From Neostapfia colusana (taxonomy: Eukaryota > Streptophyta > Magnoliopsida > Poales > Poaceae), in the NCBI GenBank assembly GCA_030760725.1, contig JASWHV010000010.1, forward strand, positions 34,477,760-34,541,759: a stretch of 64,000 nt of DNA, read 5' to 3'. Position numbers and translations under genes: made by a program. Below, one piece after another: positions 1-11,475 of the stretch. The notes under the pieces are model-generated. The model was not told the DNA's origin and did not search any database. It was given only the letters and a program-made list of their open reading frames with translations. The first letter of the stretch is position 1, and the number at the start of each line of letters is the position of its first letter.

Positions 1-10
1 GATCGAGTTC
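1..10 (-). pseudogene. CRM1 RT fragment left of element A
   Basis: These ten bases are the left flank of element A. Read on the minus strand together with the sequence that resumes at 31672, they fit the conserved K-[IV]-D-[LV]-R-S turn of a gypsy reverse transcriptase, where the family usually has DLRSGYH. The last five bases, AGTTC, recur at 31671-31675 and act as the target-site duplication. The rest of this element's RT, RNase H and integrase should lie left of the window. Confidence 0.5.
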
Positions 11-3000
11 TGTAAGGGCCTCAGTTTTGGCACACATTTGAAGTGTTCATCACCACACCACACACCTCATTTGAGGAAAGATGATGAACACAAATGAAGA
101 GCAAGTAACCACCATCAACATGCTCATTAGAGAACAAACTCACACATTGCAAAAGTGGTATTTCCCACATGTGATATAGGTGGGCAGGACATATGAAAAC
201 TCCTACACTTTGCTAAGGATGTCCATGCCAAGTTTCACCCAAATTCCAAACCTTTTTGAGGTCATGTTGGTTATAGTTAGAAAGAGGGCAGTTTGAAACC
301 ATATTCAAATTCAAACTGTTTTTATCCCATGAATTTAAAAGTGGGAGGCATATTCTTACTCAGCACATTTTTGTGTGCTCACACACCAATTTTCACTCCA
401 TTTGGAGTTGATCTTAACATGAGCTAAGTGGGGGAAATTCAAACTTTATTTGAATTTCAAACTGAACTTGTGCTGAAATTCATTCAAACCAAACCTCATT
501 TGAACTTTGATCAATTCAAATGGCTCATGGATGTATAATTTGAATTACCAGGGGTACTATGGGGCTCACTGTTTACAACAGTGATTAGGAGTAAATTTCA
601 GAGGTTAAAACTGGAAGTGGGACCCACATGTCAGCCACCACTTCAACTCAAACCGACTGAAATTCTCTCACTCGGTTAACCGAGCCGCCGCTGCGATTGC
701 CACCGAGGGCAGCCGCCACGCCAGCAGCTGCTTGCCCACGCGCGGGCGTGGGTGGTGCAGAGCCTTCTTAAGGCGCCTGCCCCCCTCCTCGGCCGAGGCA
801 TCGCCGTTTCTTCCCCACAAGAACTCAGCGCCGGCCGAAGTTTTCCGCAGCTCGGAATCGATCGGAGAGCGCCGATCACAGCTTCCTCCGTCCCCTCCAG
901 AGCCACGGAAAGGTACTAGAGACCTTCCTCCGTCTTCCCCACTGCTAGAACTCAGTGAAATAGATTGATATCGGCTGTGCCGAAAGATCAATTCGGTGAC
1001 TTAGAACCACCGCACCTCGGGCTTCAGTGGACAGCCCAGCCAGGGCGTTGTCACGCCCGAAACAAGGCACCTTTGGACGCACTGGTGACCGGTGCTGCTC
1101 ACCCCCGAGCCACAGCTCGAGTGGTTGCTCACCGGCGGCGAATTTCCAATTTTCCCATTTCTGTGTGCAGCACGACCCTCGGGTGCGATTCTGTCGAATT
1201 CGTGCTCTAGAAAGCATTAGAGGGCCTCAATCCGCTCTCACACAAACTAGACACGGTAACGCACAAGTTTCCTTCACGACTCTTGGCCGGAGAACCTCTG
1301 TACCCGGCGTAATTCGAGGTTTACCAATGGCGGAATAAACGGGAGGCATCGGGCGCACGGTGAGGACCTACTTCGGGCCTTCCCCGAGCTGCGTCGAGCT
1401 CATGTCGACCTTCCCTGAGGTCCACTGATGCTTCCCGACCGGTTCCTCGAGTAGTTGAGGTCCTAGGGTAGTCAGCCGACATGGCCGAAGTCTTCCCGAG
1501 ATGGCGGCTCGTCGCCGACCATGCACCGGCCATTGTCATGAGCAGCTGACCCCGGAATCCTGTTCCCCGAGTGAAAGTAGGCAGGGGCGGCCAAAATCGT
1601 GAAGTTTGGAGATGTACAGAAGCCGGCGGCGAGCTCTCCGGTGAGGCCCCTCGGCGGCAGATCGCGGGCGTCGCGAGGTTGAAGAAGGGGGTGGACCCCA
1701 GCTGTCAGCGGCCGATATTTTGAATCGGGATCGGGTTGCGGCCGGGATCGGGTGTGCTGGCGCGCAAAATACTTGTGGGCCGCGGTGTGCTGTCGCCTCG
1801 GCGTGCGACGCATGTCCCCTGGGCCCACGTGCGAGTTTAAACTTTTCCCCGATTTTCAGGTTTCCTTCAAACTTCAAATCCTCATAACTTTGGATAGAAA
1901 GCTTCAAATCGAATGAACCAAATTTGTTGGATTCAGCTCTCTGAGCACTTTCCAGCAAATCAAGTTTCGCTTCATGAAATTCCTTATTTTTCCAGAATTA
2001 ATTCCTCAAATTTAAACTGTTTGGAATTTTAACTGGAGAACCCTGTGGAGGAAAATCCTGAAATTTTGCTGGGATGTTCGCCAAAATATACAGGAACTAC
2101 CATAAAAATTTCAGACCCATTTGAGCTCATTTAATCCACCTAATGGTGTGATTAGTGAAACTGTTCCAGAGAAAATAGAAAATGTTTAGAAACATTTTCA
2201 GAATTTTCTCTGCAATTGTTTAGCTCATATCTTTAGTTAGGAACTTCCAAATTAAGTGAGACCAACTCCATTAGAACCCTCTGAAAGTCTAGTTTTCAGA
2301 AAGTCATAGTTTGTTTCATGAAAATCCTTAGAGCACCCTAAGAGTTTCAATTAAGGTCAAGGACATAATTAATTGTGGAGGGCTCAATTGAGCTTTGCTG
2401 CAACTAAAACTTGACCAAGTCTCTGTTTAGGTTGTAACCAAGCCACAGTAAAAGTTTCACAGTCAATGAGTCTGTCTAGTGGGACTTATAAGCTTCACAA
2501 GTTCAAACTTAATATAAATGCATTCAATTTAATACATGTATGTCTTATATCATGTAGTCGCTAAGGTCGAGGAGGAACCCGAAGTCCTAGACTTCGTTAC
2601 TTCGGAGGAGCAGCTAGCCTACGACCAAGAGCAGCAAGGCAAGCTCCGGTTTGCATTAACCCTTTTACAAGTTTTTATTGTTTTGAACACATACTTGATT
2701 ACTTTATTCTTTGCATTAGAGTCTTGTTTGAAAACCCAATTGCATAGCCAAGAAAACCTTGGGTTGGTTTTAGGATTTCAAACCCCGTTAGCTACTGCCA
2801 TGCTAAGATAGTGTAGGATTTGGTACAAGTCGAGTAGTTGGAACTACTCGCGAGCATAGGCTAGAGGCACTAGACTCGGGTAGTGTTAGCACATGAAACA
2901 CATGGCAAGAAAATGAGACCAAGCGGAGAGTAAGGGCAGCAGGACTTTGGGGCCTGTGTGCTGTAGCTCCGCTTGTGTCGATTGAGGACCGAGCCGTGTG

Positions 3001-4040
3001 TGGGCCTGTTGAACAAGCTAGAACAGTACCGAAGACCTACCGGCTATATGGGAACCGGGAAACTGATGTAACTCGGGTAGCTGGGTGTTGAGGCATAGCT
3101 GGTCGTTCAGAGGGTAGGTTGAGAGCATGAGGTGTAAATCGGCTGGCGGCACTGAGATGCACGTGCAGAGACCTCTTGCTTGGGACGATTGGACCGGTTC
3201 AACATTTGGCTAACGGTAGAAAGGTAGTCGCGTACGGCGTCCGTGATGGTTGTTGTAGGCAACATCGAGTACGGGCGTACGTGACGGGTTGTTCGGGTAA
3301 CCCTGCAGGTGTAAATTGATTATAATCGCCGTCCCTCATGATCAGTGAGTACCACTTGTTTACTGTACCGTGACGTAGAAAGAACAGGCTAGTCACATGT
3401 TAAAATGTTGCTAATGTAATGATGGACATTGATTGTTAATGATATGCTGTAGCTTAGAGCTAACTAAAGTTCTTTTCAACTTTGGGCAAAGTACATGAGA
3501 GAAATGCGTTTCTTGTTTGATTGCGGCTCTCTCACGTGCCTTAGCGTAAGGTTCTCCATAACCTGCTGCTAAAACCTGAAAATAAGGTTCTACTAATTAG
3601 GCGAGTCCTTGCAATTGATTTTTACCTCATGTAACCCATCACCCCTCATGTAGAAGTTCCATGTTTAGGTGAGACGGGTCAGACTTGCTGAGCCTTCGTG
3701 CTCACTGCTTGTGTTTGAAGCTTTTGCAGGGTTCTATGAGGAAGGGACTCCCGAAGAGGAGACGGAACCCCAGGAGGGGAACCCCGTCGAGTCGGAGTCG
3801 TGCACGCCGCAGAGTTAGTGTGCGTGTGTGCTAGCAAGGACACGTTCAAGGGCTGAACGTGCACTTGATGCATAGTCTACGCCCGCAAGTGTAGACTGAA
3901 CTTATTTTGATGTAAACATGTTCAAAAACCTGTTTATGTAATAAAATTTCGCTTCCGCTTTGTACCTTTGACGTGTGTTATACGGTGCTGTGCAACGCAG
4001 CACCCCTCAGCGTGATCCTGGCTCGACAAGACCGTGGGGT
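11..4040 (+). repeat. Element A 5' LTR (nearly complete)
   Basis: This is a 4 kb LTR matching 27631-31671 along its length: the same start, the same internal landmarks such as the blocks at 2540-2660 and 30180-30270, and the same U5 end with AATAAA near 3940 followed by the CTTCCGCTTTGTACC block. It breaks off about 11 bases before the expected CA end, near 4040. Long GC-rich blocks (about 680-1820) alternate with AT-rich blocks and carry open frames in several phases. I treat those as noncoding, because the right LTR does not preserve the same frames. Confidence 0.75.
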
Positions 4041-5460
4041 CGTGTAAAGTTCCAAAGTATTGAACTTTATGTGTTAAAAGTTCATTTAGACCATCGGGGT
4101 CACCACGGGATGTTAAGTGTGTTAGCATGCGTAATTCCTCGCTATTGTATTGGACCCAAACATGTACTAACTCGAAGTGATATGTCAAATGCATAAACTC
4201 TTCGACTCCAACTCGCTGTTTTACAACAGCCACTGGACGTCGAACGGTGAAACTAAGTGTTTTGGTTGAAATACAGAAAATTCCAGAGAGCATTTGGTCT
4301 GCCCTGTTTCTGGACAGCACCTACTCATCTGAGATTTTCACCCCTTTGGAGGCATATTTTGTTCTGGAACTCTACAGAAAAGTTGTAAAGGACTTTAAAA
4401 CCTTTCCATAATGGTATCCCACACCTCCATTGGTTCAACCAATCCTAGGTTATGCCCTGTTCAAGTTCAGCAAATGTTTCTGCCAAAAACAGGGGAAGTT
4501 ATTCCTAAGCTTTTGAGATTGAATCTATACTCCCAATTGACTCTTAGTTCAATATAAGAGTTTACTAACCCCTAAATGAATTCCTAAACCTCATTGTAAT
4601 TCTTTTCTTTGAAAATAAATTTTTATGCAGTCGGTACTACGTTTCCTCACCAAAGAAAAACCCTAAATCGGTATTTCGGCATATACGTATCAAATGGTGG
4701 AACTAAAGTCGTCACTCACAAACGGTTTCTACACGTCATGCAGTAACGTGGTTAATGTACCTGCAGAAGAACACAAAATAATGGTGCACACAATGGTTTT
4801 TAGCATTTCAGGCAGTTCCATATTATAACAAAGACATACGGTCCATATCATTTCCATACGTAACGTCCTTGAGTCAAGCCACGTCTCAAGGTACATGGTC
4901 GTGTTTTCACGCCACACGACGGGGAACCCGAGTAGAGCGCGAACGGGTCGTCATGGTTGGGAATTTTATCAACCCAACGGATACCACCTACTGCCTCATG
5001 ACCGTTGAGGCACGCCGATGGCGAGCGCTGCGTATGGCCCTTTGAACATTGAACGTTCAAGAGTTGCATACTATCGTGTTGCTTACCACACGATGGGGCA
5101 TTCTCACATTTGCCTAAAGCACGCTGGAGATCAGCGTTTTCATATGCTCTCAGAAATATTGAGAGGTTCAGAGACTCATATTCACTACCGTGCCAAGCCA
5201 CGGTATACCATTCCATACTATTGCTCGTATGGCGAGTTACCGCAATTGATCCGTCTGCGGTGGCATACCTTACCTCTTACCTGACGTCGGAGCGTCGTTA
5301 CAGAATGTATAACACATAAGTTAGCTTTTCCACCTTAGTATCTACTACTATCATAGACCTTATGTGGGCTTAATGAATAATCCTCACTCGACTACTTCTA
5401 AGTTTTCAAAATAAGCTCTTTTCGAGCGTGCTATTCCCAATGCGGCTCTGATACCACAAC
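4041..5460 (-). other. Element F 5' leader (untranslated), truncated
   Basis: From about 4230 to 5460 this matches, on the minus strand, the leader of element B (37200-38634). Both share the run around CCAGAGAG, the TCGGTACTACG block, the CCTGCAGAAGA block and a final primer binding site. It is therefore the leader of a minus-strand Tekay-type element whose 5' LTR starts at 5461. F's gag and pol are absent. Bases 4041-4230 are unassigned; they could be more of F's leader or filler at the junction with the A LTR. The short open frames here are not credible genes. Confidence 0.6.
5445..5456 (-). other. Primer binding site of F (tRNA-iMet type)
   Basis: On the minus strand this reads TGGTATCAGAGC, the common plant primer binding site complementary to the 3' end of initiator methionine tRNA. 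It lies four bases from the LTR edge at 5461, which shows that the neighbouring minus-strand LTR is a 5' LTR. Confidence 0.85.
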
Positions 5461-7776
5461 TGTGGGGACCACCCCGTGGTTCACCCACTCCAGGATTGCA
5501 TAGGGCGGTGCCGTGCGATGCGGCATCCAACAGCACACGCGAAAAGAATAAAGAACAACATACAAACTTTTATTTGACATAAAGCAGCGGAAATCTTTTT
5601 ACAAAACCTATTCATACAGGGGAAGTAATATACATATACGGCCTCTCATCCTAGCTATGCAAAAGTGTAGCCGTCCAGCCCCAGGACGCTACACGCTAGC
5701 AGCATGAAACCGAAGAATCACGGCGGCGTGCAAGGATCCAGCTCGGCCGTGTACCCTGACGGGGGCATCGCCTCGTCCTCGGAACCTTCCTCATAACTCT
5801 CACCTGCATACAGCTCAAATATTGCAACCGTGAGCACGAAGGCTCAGCAAGTCTTAACCGTCAACCCTAGGCATGGAACTCTACGTGCAAGGATGTGTAA
5901 GGTAGGAATGGACTTTGCAATAAAGACACGCCTATAAGTTGATCCTTACTTTCAGTTTTATAGCAGCAGATTCATGTGCCTTAGGCAGCCCTCACATTGG
6001 AAGTCCACAATCAAACAAGAAACGCTTTCCCCCGATGTGGAGATACCCAAAGTGGAATATAAACTTAATTTGCTCTATAACTACAGCATACAAGGTTTCA
6101 AGACATTTAATAGTTCATACAGCATTTTCAGTTGGCTTATTTCACTTCTTACTACGTCACAGCGCAGTGAACAAACGGGTACTCAAATAACCGCGAGGGA
6201 CGGTGATTGCAATCAAGACACACCCGGATAACACGTTGCATACACCCACTTTCAGAAGCGTGATTCCACACCCCTTCCTACTCTGTTGTATGCAACAACC
6301 TTTCAAAGGCAACCCAAATGCCGAACCGGTCCATCCGTAACGGCTAGGAGGTCCCCGCGTGGAGCGTGACTGTGCCCACCGGCAGATTTACACCTTGCTA
6401 CCCTCAACCCACTCCTATTTACGGTTGGGTAAGCCTCGACACCTAGGTTAACCAATTGCATCGGTTTCCTGGTTCCCATATGCCAGTATGCATCCGGTAC
6501 TGTTTGATACTTGTCCAGCAGGGCCGCACACGGACGGTCCCCCAACCGACACCAACAGGGCTACGCACGTGAGACCTCTGCTCACTGCTTCCTATCCCCC
6601 CTGCTGGGTCTCATTTTCATAACTTAAGCCGTTTTCTACCTCTTCTCATTCCATATGATAAGTACTATCTCGCGAGTAGCTTCCAACTACTCGACTTCTA
6701 CCGAGATCCTAAACATTAGCATGGCATTCTCTACTCGTCGAGTTTGTAGCTACCCAACCCTTTATAGGAGTTACAAAGTCTATGCAAGTGGGGTTTCAAT
6801 CACCCTAACTCTAATGCATACATTTCAACCTAGACATAAGTGATACAAATGAAAAACTTTATAAAAAGTACTTAAGTGCAAACCGGAGCTTACCTGGTTG
6901 CGAGTTAAAGGAGTAGTCAGCTTCTGGTGGGAGGACGTCCAACGGCTCCGGTGCGTCCTCAACTTCGGTCACTATTATGAAATGTAATAAAATACATGTA
7001 TAAGTATTAAGCATTTATAAGAATTGAACTACTACTCATAGCTATTGCAATTTAGGATCCTTAATTGGTTTTGGAATTTTTACAGTAGATACTAGACTCT
7101 CTAAGGATGATTTGAGCCAAATTTGGAGACATGTCATTGCACAATGTAGTCTTTAAAATTCCTACAAGTACAATGCTTCTCTGAATTCTGAGCCCAATTC
7201 AGGAGCTTTGACATAGCTAGAAATGGAAGATCTGATTAGGGTAAGTCTCCATGGTTCTAACAAAATTTGTTTCACCATTTTTGGAGCTACCATCAGAGAG
7301 ATATGAATTTTTGAAGTTGGGCCAGAGTTCTTAAAAAGCTTCTGTTTAAATTAAAATTTCTAATTAAGGCTGAACTTGGGAAGGCAGTTTATCTAGCAAA
7401 TGAACTCCAATGAAGCCAAAAGTTTTACTGAAGATCAGTAACTATGGAATGGATTTTCTGCCCAAATTTGGGACTTCCATAAAGAATTGCTACTGTAATA
7501 AATCCCTAAAGGATTTATAAAAACAATTCTACAGAAATTACTGGGCATTTTCATAGCCTAAAATTGGTTTCTCTGTGAAGTACTCCTCATGAGGAATCCA
7601 AAAAAATTGGTCTCACTCTTTTTGGAGTTTTCTACACAAAGTTATGGGCTTGTAAAGATCAGCTAATTCCTGGAATTATTTCTCTAATAGAAACTTCAAA
7701 TAATTGGGCTGGGCCCACTGTTTTAAATCGGACCAGTGAGATTTCGGCAACACAGGGGGCTATGTAGTTAACCCAC

Positions 7777-8872
7777 TGTCGGTACCCTCGATATGGGGTA
7801 CCCCCGCGCACAGGGGAAAATGCCTAAGGATCTCGCCCTTCTCCGCAGGGAGAGCTCCGAAGGCGCCACGCGTCCAGCGGGGCCGGACCTCTCTCTCCTC
7901 AGAGGAGAGCTCCGGGCCCACCACGTGGCATACAGAAGCCGGACCTCCCCCTCCGCGGGAGAGAGGTCCGAAGGTGCCGCGTGTCCAGTGAGGCCGGACC
8001 CCCCCCTCCTCAGAGAGGAGCTCCGGGCTCGCCATGTGGCCAACAGAAGCCGAACCTCCCCCTCCGTGGGGAGAGGTCCGAAGGCTCCACGTGTCCTGCG
8101 GGGCCGGCCCCCCCTCTCTTCTGAGAAGGGCTCCGGGCCCGCCGCGTGGCAGCAGAACGGCGATGCCTGCCCCCGAGCGATAGGCAGCGGGCGTAAAGAC
8201 GCCCCATACCTTGCCCGTACAAGGTATTGAAGGCCCGCGTCTTCCCGAGACGCGGAGACGCGGTGCACACTTCTGTCAGGTGTCGTTGCGCCCAGTCGCA
8301 TCACAGACTGGCGCGCGGTGTCAGAACCTGCCAGCCAATAAACACCGCGACAAGACATCCCATGCCGCCTGCGCCGTCATCAACCACTACGACTACCATG
8401 TGGCATGGGCAGGGCGGCAAGATGAAGACTCAGAAGCCTTCGACCAGAGGCAACTACCGGCATAACTGCAGATACGGTAGATAATAGACAATCTTCCCGG
8501 GACCACCTGTCGGGTCCCGGCCCGCCTTGTAAGCTGCCCGAGTCTTGGACTTTAAAAGGCTTGGGTAGGCGACGATAGCAAGGGTTCGCACTTTGCAACT
8601 CATACGCTAGCCATACACTCTCAAGCTGTAACTCACCCCCAAGCTCAGGCCTCCGGCCCCGAGCAGCAAGCCATACAGCGAGCTCCATAGCTCGCCGTGG
8701 ACGTGGGGTTTTACGCTCCGGCGGCCTGAACCACGTAAAACTCGCCGTGTCAAGCTCTTACTAACTCGTCCATCTGCGCAAGCTCTCCGCTAGAGACTAG
8801 CCCCACCGAAAAAATAACCTCCGCGGGCTGCCCAGTGCAGGCCTGGGGAAGTGTCGACTGAACACTTCGACA
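7777..8872 (+). repeat. Element G 5' LTR
   Basis: It is a GC-rich LTR bounded by TG...CA and followed directly by the PBS. Its first part holds about three degenerate tandem units of about 110 bases, each with a CACGTG-type core and alternating 'gagctc' and 'ggtccg' blocks. The TATA position reads TTTAAAAGG near 8553, where the right LTR has TATAAAAGG, so the promoter of this copy may be weakened. The open frames across it are products of repeat composition. Confidence 0.85.
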
Positions 8873-8892
8873 TTTGGCGCGCCAGGTAGGGG
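8873..8892 (+). other. Primer binding site of G
   Basis: The sequence immediately inside the LTR contains TGGCGCGCCAGGTAGGGG, the same as in H (24167-24186 on the minus strand). It differs from the tRNA-iMet site of the other elements here. Related grass elements of the RIRE2/Dasheng type are reported to use tRNA-Arg; matching it to that tRNA is from memory, not a computed match. Confidence 0.7.
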
Positions 8893-8929
8893 GCCTTTCT
8901 CCTAGCACGACGAGTTTCCGCTGACGAAG

Positions 8930-11475
8930 ATGACCAAGCTTCCTTTAGCGGCAAACTCTCCCCCTCCGCGTTCACGGCGAACCGTGACCACTGGGGAGTA
9001 CATGTTGACACACTCAGGACGGAGTGTGTCGGCACAAGCTGGTAGCCAGCAGCCGACTCCGGCAACGCCGACTCCGGCGATGCAGGCTCCGACCAGTGTG
9101 AGATCTTCTGCAGCGCTGAGCGTACACCATGGGGGTGCGCTAGCTGCAGCAAGAGCACTACTGCGCAACCCACCTGCTGGGGATGCGCCCCATTCTGCGA
9201 CCCAGCAGTGGGTCCGCGAGGTGGACCGCCTCGTCGCCGCCGCGAACCCTCGACTTCGGCAGGGACGACGCTCCGGTCAACCGGCTGTGTTGCTAACGCG
9301 CACGCCAACGGTTGACGGGCAGACGGCGGACCCCAGCTCCACCAGGTTTCCGTCGACGGACCTGAGGGCAGAGCTGGAGCGATGCCACTTGGGCCAAGAT
9401 GCCCGAGTGTTCCTCGAGCGACGTCGAGAAAGGCGTCGCACTCAAGAGGCTGGCGACAACATGACGTCGGCCTCGACCCAGCCTGAAGGGCAGACCTTCG
9501 CCACGCGAGCTCTGCCCCAGGCGTACACCGTGCAGCATAAGCCACAACCATGTGCTCTGCAAGCGGCGTCCCCGGCCTATGGCGCAACCTTGCCCATACC
9601 GGGATACACCGTGTCAGGCGCAACCAAGCGTTCGCGGCACCAGTACCTGCACTGGGAGCCAGCAACCGGCTCTGGCAGCGCCGACCCCGGCAATGCAAGC
9701 TCCAACCAACGTCAGGTCTTCAGTAGCGCTGGGCGTACCCGGCGGGGGTGCGCCAGCCGCAGCAAGAGCGCTACTGCACAATCCGCCTGCTGGGGACGCG
9801 CATCAAGCAGCGACCCAGCAGTGGATTCGTGAGATAGACCGTCTCATCGTCGCCGCCGCAAACCCTCGACTTCAGCGGGGACGACGCTCCGGCCAACCGG
9901 CTGTGTCGCTGATGCGCACGCCAATGGTTGCCGAGCAGACGGCGGACTGCAGCTCCACCAGGCTTCCGTCGACGGACCTGAGGACAGAGCTGGAACGGTG
10001 CCACTTGGGCCAAGATGCCCGAGTGTTCCTCGAGCGACGTCGAGAAGGGCGTCGCACTGAAGAGGCTGGCGGCAACATGACGTCGGCCTCGACCCAGCCT
10101 GGAGGGCAGACCTTCGCTACGCGAGCCCTGCCCCAGGCGTACGCCGCACAGCATAAGCCACAACCATGTGCTCTGCAAGCGGCGTCCCTGGCCTATGGCG
10201 CAACCTTGCCCATACCGGGGTACACTGTGCCAGGCGCAACCAAGCGTTCGCAGCACCAGTACCTGCACTGAGAGCCAGCAACCGGCTCTGGCAGCGCCGA
10301 CCCCGGCAATGCAGGCTCCAACCAGCGTCAGGTCTTCAGTAGCGCTGGGCGTACCCGGCGGGTGTGCGCTAGCCGCAACAAGAGCGCTACTGCACAATCC
10401 GCCTGCTGGGGACGCGCCTCAGGCAGCGACCCAGCAGTGGATTCGCGAGGTAGACCGTCTTGTCGTCGCCGCCGCAAACTCTTGACTTCGGCGGGGACGA
10501 CGCTCTGGCCAACCGGCTGTGTCGCTGACGCGCAAGCCAACGGTTGATGGACGGACGGCGGATTCCAGCTCCACCAGGCTTCCATCGACGGACCTGAGGA
10601 CTGAGATGGAACGATGCCACCTGGGCCAAGACGCCCGAGTGTTCCTCGAGCGGCGACGAGAAAGGCGTCGCAGCCAAGAGGCCGGCGTCAGCATGACGAC
10701 TGCCTCAACCCTGCCTGAGGCGCAGACTTTTGCCACGCTAACTCTGCCCCAGACATACGCCACGCAGCATATGCCACAGCCATATGTCCTGCAAACGGCG
10801 CCCCCGGTCTATGGCGCAGCCTTGCCCATACCGGGGTACACTGTGCCAGCGGCGAACCAAGCGTTCGCGGCACCAACACCTGCAGCAACAGGGGCAGTAT
10901 GTACGGCCCTGGAGCCCCACCTCCGCTTCACGAGGTGGCCGCGCAAGTTTCGGCCGCACCTGCCCGGGAAGTACGACGGCAGCGTCAGCCCGGCGGGGTT
11001 CCTCCAGATCCACTCCACCGCCGTACTTGCCGCAGGAGGGGATGAGGCCGTCATGGCCAAACTACCTCCCCGTCGCCTTGACCGGCCCAGCCGGGTCTTG
11101 GCTAATGAACCTCCCTCAGGGTTCCATAACTTCCTGGGGAGAGCTCTGCCGGCAGTTCATCGCCAACTTCGGCAGCTCCTACACCCGTCCCGGCATGGAG
11201 CTTGACCTCCAAGCCATCAAGCAACAACCTGGGGAGTCGCTGCGCTCCTTCATCCAGCGGTTCTCCCAAGTACGCAACACCATTCCGCATATCCAAAGTG
11301 CTTCTGTGGTGGCGGCACTTCGACAGTGTCCTGGACAAGAAGATGCTTGAGAGGCTTGCAACCAGAGAGGTCTGCGATGCCTCCGAGCTCTTCAGCCTGG
11401 CGGACAAGTGCGCCAGAGCAGCCGGAGGGCGGGGCTGGCACTCACTGCCAGCTTCCGAAGCCGGAAGACAGCCCG
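8930..11475 (+). pseudogene. Element G gag, frameshifted and with triplicated N-terminal block
   Basis: The start ATG at 8930 lies 57 bases inside the LTR, exactly as in the intact gag of H, and the first residues (MTKLP, then PPPRSRRTVTTGEYM) match H. The N-terminal low-complexity region is present three times in a row. Because the unit is not a multiple of three, coding moves from one frame to the next: about 8930-9832, 9552-10271, then 10519 onward. The capsid-like part follows (FTRWPRKFRPHLPGKYDG, then FIQRFSQVRNTIPHIQ) with two more frame changes at about 11060 and 11310. The zinc-knuckle end seen in H is missing, because a deletion near 11475 joins this gag to RNase H. Confidence 0.8.
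9045..10885 (+). repeat. Tandem triplication of a ~616 bp gag segment
   Basis: Three consecutive copies begin near 9045, 9657 and 10271, each with a block reading like 'agccagca', then 'gcaggctcc' and 'gaccag/aaccagcgt'. The landmark AACCAAGCG recurs with spacings of 616 and 617 bases (about 9621, 10237, 10854). Copies 2 and 3 look closer to each other than to copy 1. H has the segment once, so the expansion is specific to G or its subfamily. Confidence 0.85.

Noticed and set aside
668..1958. Several open frames of 70-140 codons on both strands in the GC-rich part of the A 5' LTR
   Set aside because: They overlap each other on both strands, have no known domain, and the homologous part of the 3' LTR (28250-29580) does not keep the frames.
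3934..4320. 128-codon minus-strand frame across the A LTR end
   Set aside because: It spans the deletion joint between two elements, so it can only be accidental.
5445..5456. tRNA-like match next to LTRs
   Set aside because: Only 12 bases complementary to the tRNA 3' end; they are primer binding sites, not tRNA genes. No complete tRNA was found anywhere.
8790..9698. A 302-codon open frame on the minus strand
   Set aside because: It is antisense to G gag in a GC-rich, biased region; the equivalent in H is not kept as such and it has no recognisable domain.
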